64,000 nt of DNA from Pseudomonas sp. 31-12 (GTDB lineage Bacteria; Pseudomonadota; Gammaproteobacteria; Pseudomonadales; Pseudomonadaceae): NCBI RefSeq assembly GCF_003151075.1, contig NZ_CP029482.1:3968001-4032000 (forward strand), read 5' to 3'. Position numbers and translations under genes: made by a program. Below, piece after piece: positions 19,053 through 29,147 of this stretch. The notes below the pieces were generated by a model. That model had not been told where the DNA came from, made no database searches, and saw nothing but the letters and a program-made list of their open reading frames with translations. The first letter of the stretch is position 1. The number at the start of each line of letters is the position of its first letter.

Positions 19053-19331
19053 ATGAACGCGTATCAGCCTTTGAACTGCGATCTGCACGACTATCTGGAG
19101 ATCGCCTGTCTGCGCGGTTATCAACTGGATATCGAGCTGAACGATGGCGCACGCCTGCTCGCCAAAGCGCTGACGACGCGAACCTCCAGCGACAAGGAAG
19201 AGTTCCTCTGCCTTGAAACGGCTGACGGCCCGCAGGAAATCCGTCTGGATCAACTGCTGGCTGTCACGCCGCTGGACGCCCATGCGCAGTTCGGGCGGGT
19301 GGTGTTTCAGGGAGACGTTTGCAGTTTTTGA
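19053..19331 (+). CDS. rof: Rho-binding antiterminator (Rof-like)
   Basis: 92 residues from ATG 19053; AGGAG lies about 8 bases upstream. The start YQPLNCDLHDYLEIACLRGYQLDIELNDG and the later DQLLAVTPL fit the Rof family, small Sm-like barrel proteins that bind the Rho hexamer and block termination. It follows the DUF2024 gene by four bases, so it is part of the same operon. A Rho inhibitor tied to a MarR-controlled operon would let the inducing signal relax Rho termination more widely; that is inference. Confidence 0.82.
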   Translation: MNAYQPLNCDLHDYLEIACLRGYQLDIELNDGARLLAKALTTRTSSDKEEFLCLETADGPQEIRLDQLLAVTPLDAHAQFGRVVFQGDVCSF

Positions 19332-19349
19332 GCGTCCATCACTGGTGTT

Positions 19350-19781
19350 TCAATACAACACGGCCCCGGCATCACGCATGAAATTTTCAATGGTCTTGGG
19401 CCCTACCCCTTCGAATGCCGCCAAGCGTTTTTCGGACGCCTGGCGGCTTTCACTGGCGCGCTGAATGTTGCCGATCTTCCCGGCGCACTCTTCTTGCAGT
19501 CTGGCGCTCAACTTTAGCAATCGCCGGGCCGTGGTTTCGTCATAACGCACGTAGTGAGCTTCGCCCAACATGCCGACCAGTTGCCGGTGTGTGCAATGCC
19601 CAAGTTTGAGTGCGGTATCTCGCGCATGTTTTTCGACGATGACGCGATACGCTTGCGCGGCAATTTCCGCCTGAATCCGCTTGCCCATCAGAAAGCTGGC
19701 GATGAACCATTTGAACAAGCCACTTTTGCCCTCGTGCTTCAGATCGATGCCCAGATCGGTGGCGCTGATGGTTTTGTTCAT
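19350..19781 (-). CDS. Helix-hairpin-helix protein, endonuclease III-like
   Basis: 143 residues from ATG 19781 (MNKTISATDLG). The C-terminus contains a clear HhH DNA-binding motif, AFEGVGPKTIENFMRD. The N-terminal part (SGLFKWFIASFLMGKRIQAEIAAQAYRV) resembles the helical half of HhH-GPD DNA glycosylases, but there is no catalytic Lys-Asp signature nor iron-sulfur cysteines that I can see. Such proteins are sometimes labelled DNA methylase in databases without support. Probably a small DNA-binding protein; activity unknown. It converges on the rof operon and lies 43 bases downstream of the CinA-like gene. Confidence 0.65.
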   Translation of the reverse strand: MNKTISATDLGIDLKHEGKSGLFKWFIASFLMGKRIQAEIAAQAYRVIVEKHARDTALKLGHCTHRQLVGMLGEAHYVRYDETTARRLLKLSARLQEECAGKIGNIQRASESRQASEKRLAAFEGVGPKTIENFMRDAGAVLY

Positions 19782-19823
19782 GCTGTTGAACCCCGGTTCA
19801 CGCAAACGAGATCACCGAATTCT

Positions 19824-20324
19824 CTAGCCCCGCTCGCCGTTGAGCATGGCCTGATGAAACGTCGGCAGTTCTTTCAAGGCATACAACGACGCCTGCCGCA
19901 GCACGGTATCCCGACTGCCGGAGAATCGCTGCTTGCGGCTGAACACCGCCATTTGCTGCCCCGCCATGAAGGCCCAGGCGAAGCAAACCGTGCCTGCCGG
20001 AATGCCGTCGACATCCTCCGGCCCCAACAGCCCCGTCGTGGACACCGCGACGCTCGCCGGGCTGTCGCGCAGCGCGCCGATGGCCATTTCCCGGGCCACT
20101 TGGCAGCTGGTGAGATTAAAGGTCTCGATGGTGATCGCACTGACCCCAAGCAACCGCTGCTTGGCCTCGGGTGAGTAAACCACGTAGCCGCTTTCAATCA
20201 GCTCACCGCTGCCGGGCACCTGTGCCAGCAGCGTAATAATGTTGCCCGCCGTGCAGGATTCGGCGGTGGTCAGCCGCAAGTCGTGCTGACGCAGATAATC
20301 GACGACTGTTTCAACGATCGACAT
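19824..20324 (-). CDS. CinA C-terminal domain protein, nicotinamide-nucleotide amidase (PncC type)
   Basis: 166 residues from ATG 20324 (MSIVETVVDYLRQHDLRL). The family pattern TAESCTAGNI...VPGSGELIESGYVVYSPEAKQRLLGV, then VAVSTTGLLGPE and GTVCFAWA, matches the deamidase domain that turns NMN into nicotinate mononucleotide in the pyridine nucleotide salvage cycle. Only the C-terminal domain is present, as in E. coli YgaD/PncC; the MoCF-like N-terminal half of full CinA is absent. It differs from the copy usually next to recA, so this may be a paralogue with another substrate. Cytoplasmic. Confidence 0.82.
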   Translation of the reverse strand: MSIVETVVDYLRQHDLRLTTAESCTAGNIITLLAQVPGSGELIESGYVVYSPEAKQRLLGVSAITIETFNLTSCQVAREMAIGALRDSPASVAVSTTGLLGPEDVDGIPAGTVCFAWAFMAGQQMAVFSRKQRFSGSRDTVLRQASLYALKELPTFHQAMLNGERG

Positions 20325-20395
20325 TGCAGTTAACCCGTTTTGCGCGTTTGAACCCCTATCGAACTTCAGCCTCAGCTGTGCACCAGCGAAGTTCA

Positions 20396-20668
20396 TCAAC
20401 CGCTCCCCTTCCTGACTGCTCGGTGATAATCCTCACCCGCGATGGCGAGCAGATACGCTTGATCCGCCTCAACCCTGAGGTCGCGCCACTCCTGCCAGCT
20501 CACGATGCCCAGGCGATCCATCTCGTCAGACTGACGAATCAGTTCTTCGTGATAGGCGTCGGGACACTCCATGCGCAGCCTCAAATCCTCAAGGGCAAGA
20601 TGCCAGGCGTTGAGCGCTCGCAGCTTTAGCTCTTGAGCCGGTGTCAGCAGATTGGCAAACGAGTGCAT
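20396..20668 (-). CDS. Small hypothetical protein
   Basis: 90 residues, soluble, largely helical (LLTPAQELKLRALNAWHLALEDLRLRME, then SDEMDRLGIVSWQEWRDLRVEADQAYLLA). No recognisable domain or catalytic motif. Codon use is like the neighbours and no overlapping gene competes, so it is probably real. It lies 71 bases upstream of the CinA-like gene on the same strand and may be its operon leader. Confidence 0.65.
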   Translation of the reverse strand: MHSFANLLTPAQELKLRALNAWHLALEDLRLRMECPDAYHEELIRQSDEMDRLGIVSWQEWRDLRVEADQAYLLAIAGEDYHRAVRKGSG

Positions 20669-20765
20669 GGCAGCGCCCCCCGAGAGTTCTTTCAGAATGG
20701 ATCAATCCATCGTGAACACGGTTCAGGCATGCCGACCAAAGGCAGGTTTTTCAAGGCTGCGCCCC

Positions 20766-20893
20766 AATGGCTACGTGACGACCTGGCGGATGAAGGTGGC
20801 GCAGGACCTGCTGTGCGACGGAGTTCAGATCAAGGTGATCGCTGCGTCAGCCGGGTACAGCTCGCAAGCTTCTTTCTCCCGCATTTTTGCGTC
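20766..20893 (+). pseudogene. Fragment of an AraC-family regulator (C-terminal helix-turn-helix)
   Basis: The peptide GYVTTWRMKVAQDLL, then DGVQIKVIAASAGYSSQASFSRIFA, is the second half of an AraC DNA-binding domain, including the second recognition helix. Upstream sequence lacks the rest of the domain and the sensory half, and the frame then runs into unrelated residues. About 42 codons survive. The long open frame from 20652 that joins it to the next gene looks accidental. Confidence 0.75.
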
Positions 20894-21011
20894 TTCCAAC
20901 GCTTTAAGTTTTATACTTCTGTCCCCGCGGCCAATACACCGGGGTGCGTTATCGCCACCCCCCATGGAAGACGTCCGCGCACGACACATCAATCGAATGG
21001 AATCCATCACA

Positions 21012-21584
21012 ATGAGTTTCACTGCTATACAAAAAGTATCCACTAAAGCCTGGTTCGCGATTGTGGCCCTGGTGACAGTTCTAAGCGGCATTGCAACGAT
21101 TTACGCCACGTTTCACGAAGCCAACCCCAACAATCCCCGCTTCATCGGTCGCTGGACGACCGATTACACCTACCCGTTCACCAACGGCACGTTCGAATTC
21201 AAGGGCATGACCGAGTATTTCCGCACAGGCCGGTACAACGTCAATGGCATTGTCATTCTTGACGGAACCGCTGAATCCAAACCCTACCATCTTGAGTACA
21301 GCGTAAACGGTGCCGGCAGTTGGACCGCCGATTCCAGCCTGCTTTCGTTCACGTTGGCTGACATGAAGTCGATGCCCAAGTCATACGTGATCAACGGCAC
21401 GGCCGTTCCCCCCTCGCTGGTTGCCAGGTTGGCTGGGCCCTCCATGCCTACCTTTAGCGACGGTTTAGCGTCCGGCGCTTCCGACGAATTCAAAATCCTG
21501 ACGATCAAGGACGATGAAATAACGCTTGAGGGTAAAGACCCGGCGGGGAATGCCTTCACCCTACAGACATACAGACAGCACTAG
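21012..21584 (+). CDS. Hypothetical membrane-anchored protein
   Basis: 190 residues from ATG 21012; an ATG at 20997 is also possible. One N-terminal hydrophobic helix (AWFAIVALVTVLSGIATIYATF, about 13-34) is followed by a soluble domain that includes RFIGRWTTDYTYPFTNGTFEFKGMTEYF and LTIKDDEITLEGKDPAGN, which reads like a small beta-barrel or lipocalin-like fold with repeated strands. I do not recognise the family. The anchor suggests a periplasmic domain tethered to the inner membrane. It follows an AraC remnant and precedes a REP doublet. Confidence 0.65.
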   Translation: MSFTAIQKVSTKAWFAIVALVTVLSGIATIYATFHEANPNNPRFIGRWTTDYTYPFTNGTFEFKGMTEYFRTGRYNVNGIVILDGTAESKPYHLEYSVNGAGSWTADSSLLSFTLADMKSMPKSYVINGTAVPPSLVARLAGPSMPTFSDGLASGASDEFKILTIKDDEITLEGKDPAGNAFTLQTYRQH

Positions 21585-21979
21585 GTTTGTGCGGGGCTGA
21601 TCTGAAAACTTCAGTGGCTATGCTGCCGTCTTCGCGGGCAAGCCACGCTCCCACAGGATTTGCGTCGTTGACATGAGGAGTGATCGACAAAAATCCCCTG
21701 TGGGTGCGTGGCTTTGCCCGCGAAGAGGCCCATAAACTACCCAAATCCTGATGACTCGACTGTCACTGCCACGGCCTTTGCGACTAACGGTGATATCACC
21801 TTACAGCCCGCCTCAATCCCTCTAATTCGGCGGTCTCAGACACCCAATCAAACTTCGCACATCGACGCGGCAGCTTGTTACAAATACCCGCTTACAATTT
21901 AGCCAATCATAAAACCCGATCGTGTACTACCGAGTGTTACGTTGAGCGCCTAATCGGGCCATGAGATGCCAACGTAGTC
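21585..21979. other. Gene-free interval with REP doublet
   Basis: 395 bases. A REP doublet occupies 21626-21728; the rest (21729-21979) is more AT-rich and should hold the promoter of the sialidase-like operon. No gene or strong hairpin seen. Confidence 0.6.
21626..21728. repeat. REP doublet
   Basis: CCGTCTTCGCGGGCAAGCCACGCTCCCACAGG (21626-21657) is inverted at 21697-21728 with a few mismatches; variant core GCGTGGC instead of GCGGGC. Confidence 0.88.
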
Positions 21980-23278
21980 ATGCGCATCAAACTTCCCAGT
22001 GTTCCTGCCTTATGTGCCTACATCACTCTGTCCTGCCTTTTTGCAGCCGCGTGGGTGATCAATCCTGCCAATACGCATTCTTCCTTTGCCCTGATCAGTC
22101 CAGTGATGGCAGTGGCCGGAAAAGTGGCCGAGCCCATTTATACCAGCCGGTTCGCCTCCTCCGGGCTCGTCGATTTCGTGCACTCCTCAGCGGTCACCGC
22201 CTTGCCCGACGGCAGCCTGATGACGGTCTGGTTCGCCGGCTCGCGCGAAGGCGCCGCCGATGTGCAGGTGCGCTCCGCCCGGTTCGATTCGAAAACCGGC
22301 GAATGGGGGGCGGAGCAGGTCCTGGCGACTCGGGACTCGACCCAACAGGGCACTCGGAAATACATCCGCAAACTGGGCAACCCGGTGGTAGCCCTCGCGC
22401 CGGATAACCGCGTGTGGTTGTTCTACGTGTCGGTGTCCATGGGTGGCTGGGCCGGTAGCGCGGTCAATGTGATGGTTTCCGACGACTTCGGTGAACACTG
22501 GTCCGCTCCGCGACAGCTGATCACGTCGCCCTTTCTGAACATCAGCACCCTGGTCCGCTCGGCACCGGTGTTTCATGCTGACGGGTCCATCGGACTGCCG
22601 GTCTACCACGAGTTTCTGGGCAAGTTTGCCGAGTACCTCTACCTGAGCGCCAATGGCGATGTGATCGATAAATTCCGCATCAGCCACGGCATGAATTCCT
22701 TGCAGCCCACGGTGGTTCCGCTCGACGGCCAGCGCGGCATTGCCTTGCTGCGTTATGCCGGCAACACCCACCACCGTGTTCTGGCGGCCCGCACCGAAGA
22801 TGCCGGGCAAACCTGGAGCGAGCCCTATCCGCTCGATCCCTCGAACCCGAACTCCTCGCTGGCAGCCGTCGCGACACCCGAACACGGCTTGCTGGTCGCA
22901 CTCAACGACCTGCAGGAGGGACGCTTCAAGCTGAGCCTGTACGGGACCGATGCCAAAATGGACGATTGGCGCTCATTGCGCGACCTGGATAAATCACCTG
23001 ATCCACAGGGCGCTCCGTTTTCTCCTGAAGCCTACAAGGAGATCATCGGCAGAGAGTTCCGTGGGTCCAGCGGTGCGCGCCGCCAACCGCTGGAAGCGGA
23101 GTTCCTGGATAACCTCGACAACCGTGTCTGTAAAAACCAGGAGTGTGAATTCGAATACGAATACCCGTATTTCATCCGCAGTCCTGACGGCATGTATCAC
23201 TTGGTTTATTCCTGGAACAACACCTTCATCAAGCACGTTACCTTTAACGATGCATGGCTTAACGAGCGTCTCAAATGA
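21980..23278 (+). CDS. Exported sialidase-like (BNR-repeat) protein
   Basis: 432 residues with an N-terminal hydrophobic signal or anchor (ALCAYITLSCLFAAAWVI). Two Asp-box motifs are visible, SDDFGEHWSAP and TEDAGQTWSEP (S/T-x-D-x-G-x-x-W), in a predicted six-bladed propeller; RKLGNPVV and FIRSPDGMYHLVYSWN fit the BNR_2 family. These proteins include exo-alpha-sialidases and other glycan hydrolases or lyases; substrate unclear. The stop overlaps the start of the next membrane protein (ATGA), and an LtaS-like enzyme follows, so the three probably act together on an envelope polymer or glycolipid. The start ATG 21980 has a weak ribosome-binding site. Confidence 0.82.
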   Translation: MRIKLPSVPALCAYITLSCLFAAAWVINPANTHSSFALISPVMAVAGKVAEPIYTSRFASSGLVDFVHSSAVTALPDGSLMTVWFAGSREGAADVQVRSARFDSKTGEWGAEQVLATRDSTQQGTRKYIRKLGNPVVALAPDNRVWLFYVSVSMGGWAGSAVNVMVSDDFGEHWSAPRQLITSPFLNISTLVRSAPVFHADGSIGLPVYHEFLGKFAEYLYLSANGDVIDKFRISHGMNSLQPTVVPLDGQRGIALLRYAGNTHHRVLAARTEDAGQTWSEPYPLDPSNPNSSLAAVATPEHGLLVALNDLQEGRFKLSLYGTDAKMDDWRSLRDLDKSPDPQGAPFSPEAYKEIIGREFRGSSGARRQPLEAEFLDNLDNRVCKNQECEFEYEYPYFIRSPDGMYHLVYSWNNTFIKHVTFNDAWLNERLK

Positions 23279-23889
23279 TCAGCCTGTGGCAAGCCCATGT
23301 CAGCTTCGCAATGATCATCTTCCTGGTGCTGCCTTCGTTCGGCTTGCCCAGAATCTCGCGGATCGTACTGCTGGCCGCATTGCTGGCCGTCAGCTTCATC
23401 TCGCCGGACGGTTTGTCGTTTGCCGCGTATTTGCGCAGCTACATTGATGACCTGGCGATCACCACCCTGGTGTTCATGGCGTGGGGCTGCTTGCGCCGGC
23501 TGGACATGTTGCCACCGGCACGGGGCAAAACCGGCGTATTGATCCTCTTCGCCGCGATGGCCGTGGTGCTGTACCCGGCCACCCTGGGCATGAGTGATCT
23601 GGACCCCTATCGCTTCGGGTACAGCCCGCGGCCCATGTTGATTCTCTTCGCCGCGCTCACACTGGGCCTGTTTTACCTGCGCAATGGCCTGGCCGTCTTG
23701 ATGCTGGCCAGCGCAACCCTGGCCTTCATCGCCGGGATCAAGCCTTCGCAAAACTATTGGGATTACCTGGTCGATCCGCTGCTGGGTCTGTATTGCTGCG
23801 GCGCCCTGCTGATGCTTGCCGTACGCTGGATGTATCGCCGCTCAAACAAACGCCGTACTGCGATGAGCGACCAGATTAAATCCGCTTGA
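23275..23889 (+). CDS. Multi-pass membrane protein of the sialidase-like operon
   Basis: 204 residues with six hydrophobic segments (for example VSFAMIIFLVLPSFGL, IVLLAALLAVSFI, GVLILFAAMAVVLY, MLILFAALTLGLFYL, LAVLMLASATLAFIAG, LLGLYCCGALLMLAV). No recognised domain. It is translationally coupled to the preceding BNR protein by a four-base overlap and lies 31 bases before the LtaS-like gene. A scaffold or lipid-handling role in that operon is inferred only from position. Confidence 0.78.
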   Translation: MISLWQAHVSFAMIIFLVLPSFGLPRISRIVLLAALLAVSFISPDGLSFAAYLRSYIDDLAITTLVFMAWGCLRRLDMLPPARGKTGVLILFAAMAVVLYPATLGMSDLDPYRFGYSPRPMLILFAALTLGLFYLRNGLAVLMLASATLAFIAGIKPSQNYWDYLVDPLLGLYCCGALLMLAVRWMYRRSNKRRTAMSDQIKSA

Positions 23890-23920
23890 GATTTAACGAC
23901 TTTTTAACAGGGGAACAGGG

Positions 23921-25957
23921 ATGGGTTGGCTGCACTCGAGACGTTTACATTACTGGCTAGGCGCTACAGCGATTGCGTTCGTGCTGTTTGCACTGCTGAG
24001 GGTGGTGTTCTTCTTCGGCTTTTCCGGGTTCGAACCCAAAGCCCTGAGCGACACACAAGGCGTCTGGGAAACCCTGAGCATCGGTTTTCGTTTCGATCTG
24101 CGCCTGGCCATCCTGATGATGTTGCCGCTGGCGTTGCTGGCCTGGATTCCGCGCTGGAACCTGCTCCGCAGCCGTCTGCTAAGGCGCATCGCACGCGTCT
24201 ACCTGGTCGCAGTCCTGAGCGTACTACTGCTGATCTACATCATCGATTTTGGCCATTTCGCCTACCTGGGCGTGCGAATCAACGCCACTGTCCTGCGCTT
24301 CATCGAGGATGCGCAAATCTCCCGCGACATGGTCTGGCAGACTTACCCGGTGATCTGGATTTCGCTGGGTTGGCTGGCCACGGTCGCGTTTGTGACCCTG
24401 GCGCTGGTGCGTCTGGAAAGCGTCACGCTGGATCGCCCTCGCAAAATCATTCACCCGCTCTCCGCAACATGGGGCGGCGCGGTCATGGTCGTGCTGGTGC
24501 TGCTGGGCATTCTGGGTCGTGTGGAAAACATGAACCTTGAAAACCCGGTGCCGTTGCGCTGGAGCGATGCGTTCTTCTCGGGCAATAACCAGATGGCCGC
24601 GCTGGGCCTGAACCCGGTGTTGTTCCTCTACGACACGGTCAAGGTCGGCCAGTCGCGTTACGACGAAGCGCAGGTGCGCGAACATTACCCGGTCATGGCC
24701 AACTACCTGGGGGTCGAAAAACCCGATCCGCAGACCCTGAATTTCGTCCGGCACCAGGCACCACAACCGTACAAAATCCCGGGCTCACGTGCGCCGAACG
24801 TCATGTTCATCATGCTTGAATCGCTGGGCACCAGTGCCGTCGGCGCCTATGGCAATCCGATCAATCCGACGCCCAATCTCGATCGCCTGGCCACCCAGAG
24901 CTGGTTCTTCGAGCACTTCTACGTGCCAGTGACAGGGACCGCGAAAACCGTCTGGGCCAGCATCAGCGGGGTGCCTGATGTCACGCGCCAGGAAACCGCG
25001 ACGCGTAATCCGCTGATCACCCAGCAAAACACGCTGATCAATGCGTTCACCGGTTACGAGAAGATCTACACCATCGGCGGCAACTCCGGCTGGGCCAACA
25101 TGAATGCCCTGATCCGGCAGAGCATCGACGGCGTGCGCTTGTTCGAAGAGCGCGACTGGAAATCGCCGGTGGTGGACGTCTGGGGCATTTCCGATCTGGA
25201 CCTGTTCAAGGAAACCGATCAGATCCTGCAAGCACTGCCCAAGGACAAACCGTTCTTCGCGTATGTGCAGACGGCCGGCAATCACCGTCCGTTCACGATT
25301 CCCAAGAGCAATGACGGCTTCGAGGTCAAGCACCCTACCCTGGCCGAAGTACAGGCCGCAGGATCGCGCAGTGTCGAGCAGTACAACGCCGTGCGTTTGC
25401 TGGACTTCAATCTCGGACGCTTGATGGAAATCGCCAAGGCCGGCGGCTGGTATGAGAACACCATTTTCGTGATGTTCGGCGACCACAACACCCGCATCGC
25501 ACAGATCCCGTTCCTGGCACCGGCCTACGAGCAACTGGGCCTGGAAAGCAACGCGGTGCCAATGATCATCCACGCACCGGGCTTGATCGGAACGCGCAAG
25601 GTCAAGGAAGCGGTTGGCCTGGTGGACTTGCTGCCCACCGTGGCAGGCATGGCCGGTCTTGAGTTCCGTAACAGCGGCATGGGCCGTGATATCCAGCAGC
25701 CCGCGCCAGAAGGCGAACGTGTGGTGCCGCTGGTATTGCGTGAAGGCACGTTCCCGTTGATCGCCGGCGTCACGCAACACTACATGGTGCAGATGGAGCA
25801 CGACGGCAGCTCGCCAACCCTTCACGACCTCGCCTCGATGACGCCACGGGACAACGTTGCCGAGAAAAACCCTGAAGAGTTCAAACGCCTGTCGGCGCTG
25901 ACCCGCGCCCTGCATGAAACCTCACGGTTGATGCTGTACCAGAACGTTCGAAAGTAA
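23921..25957 (+). CDS. LTA-synthase-type phosphoglycerol/phosphoethanolamine transferase (sulfatase superfamily)
   Basis: 678 residues. Five N-terminal membrane helices (about 10-190) precede a periplasmic alkaline-phosphatase-fold domain (about 290-640). Catalytic features: metal ligand E in NVMFIMLESLG, nucleophile T343 in TGTAKTVWASISG (like GKTS of LtaS), and the GDHN metal motif. LtaS proteins polymerise glycerol phosphate from phosphatidylglycerol in Gram-positives; Gram-negative relatives decorate periplasmic glucans or LPS with phosphoglycerol or phosphoethanolamine. Third gene of the operon with a BNR protein and a membrane protein. A cyclic glucan synthase lies 30 kb away and could supply an acceptor, but that link is speculative. 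Confidence 0.85.
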   Translation: MGWLHSRRLHYWLGATAIAFVLFALLRVVFFFGFSGFEPKALSDTQGVWETLSIGFRFDLRLAILMMLPLALLAWIPRWNLLRSRLLRRIARVYLVAVLSVLLLIYIIDFGHFAYLGVRINATVLRFIEDAQISRDMVWQTYPVIWISLGWLATVAFVTLALVRLESVTLDRPRKIIHPLSATWGGAVMVVLVLLGILGRVENMNLENPVPLRWSDAFFSGNNQMAALGLNPVLFLYDTVKVGQSRYDEAQVREHYPVMANYLGVEKPDPQTLNFVRHQAPQPYKIPGSRAPNVMFIMLESLGTSAVGAYGNPINPTPNLDRLATQSWFFEHFYVPVTGTAKTVWASISGVPDVTRQETATRNPLITQQNTLINAFTGYEKIYTIGGNSGWANMNALIRQSIDGVRLFEERDWKSPVVDVWGISDLDLFKETDQILQALPKDKPFFAYVQTAGNHRPFTIPKSNDGFEVKHPTLAEVQAAGSRSVEQYNAVRLLDFNLGRLMEIAKAGGWYENTIFVMFGDHNTRIAQIPFLAPAYEQLGLESNAVPMIIHAPGLIGTRKVKEAVGLVDLLPTVAGMAGLEFRNSGMGRDIQQPAPEGERVVPLVLREGTFPLIAGVTQHYMVQMEHDGSSPTLHDLASMTPRDNVAEKNPEEFKRLSALTRALHETSRLMLYQNVRK

Positions 25958-28583
<2,626 letters not shown>

Positions 28584-28618
28584 TGCACTCGTTGAATCGG
28601 TAAGGCTTGAAAGGACCA

Positions 28619-28644
28619 CCCCGACCCGGTGATACGGGTCGGGG
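28619..28644. terminator. Stem-loop between katG and the Fur-like gene
   Basis: Perfect 10-bp stem CCCCGACCCG / CGGGTCGGGG with a six-base loop GTGATA. There is no T-run after it, so it may be a weak or Rho-aided terminator serving the convergent genes on both sides. Confidence 0.6.
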
Positions 28645-28658
28645 GAATCCCTCTGAAC

Positions 28659-29060
28659 TCACCTGACTATATAAGCTGCTGGGTCTTCGCGATCCGAGCG
28701 TGTTTCCAGCATCTCGATGGCCAGCGCAGTAAAGCAGTAACTCTTGTCTGCCCCAAAAACGATGACACCCTCGTCACAGAGGCGCCTGAGCACTTCCCGC
28801 ACGCTGATAAACGCTAAATCGGTTGAGAAGGATTGCAGATAGGAATGCACTCCGCGCACACCGATGGGCGTTCCGTCTCTCGCGGCGACCAGCAAGGCAT
28901 CGATCACTTTCAAGCGAATAAGGCTGGTGCGCAATCCGTAATAGCGAAGCAACGCCCGGATGTGCTCGTTGGAACTGCGCTCGAAATCGAATGCCCGGTG
29001 AGCAGACGTCGATTGGAATTTCAGAGTTGCGAGGGTCGCCGATGCTGAGGTGTTTAACAT
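28659..29060 (-). CDS. Small Fur-like winged-helix protein of the siderophore locus
   Basis: 133 residues from ATG 29060, with an excellent AAGGAG site. Residues about 30-115 (NEHIRALLRYYGLRTSLIRLKVIDALL, then VRGVHSYLQSFSTDLAFISVREVLRRLCDEGVI) match the Fur DNA-binding winged helix, including R-x2-L/R-x3-I and the recognition helix region. The C-terminal dimerisation domain with its histidine metal sites is missing, so it may bind DNA without sensing metal the normal way, or act as a modulator of Fur. It lies 88 bases downstream of the TonB receptor on the same strand, at the edge of the siderophore genes. Confidence 0.7.
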   Translation of the reverse strand: MLNTSASATLATLKFQSTSAHRAFDFERSSNEHIRALLRYYGLRTSLIRLKVIDALLVAARDGTPIGVRGVHSYLQSFSTDLAFISVREVLRRLCDEGVIVFGADKSYCFTALAIEMLETRSDREDPAAYIVR

Positions 29061-29147
29061 TCGAATACTCCTTTTCAAATACTTTCATGCATCAAGAAAT
29101 GCACACGTGGTTATTCACCAAACGTTACCGCCGACGACCCGCCGCCA

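Noticed and set aside
24785..25915. 376-codon frame antisense to the LtaS-like gene
   Set aside because: No ribosome-binding site or domain; the sense gene has all catalytic motifs.
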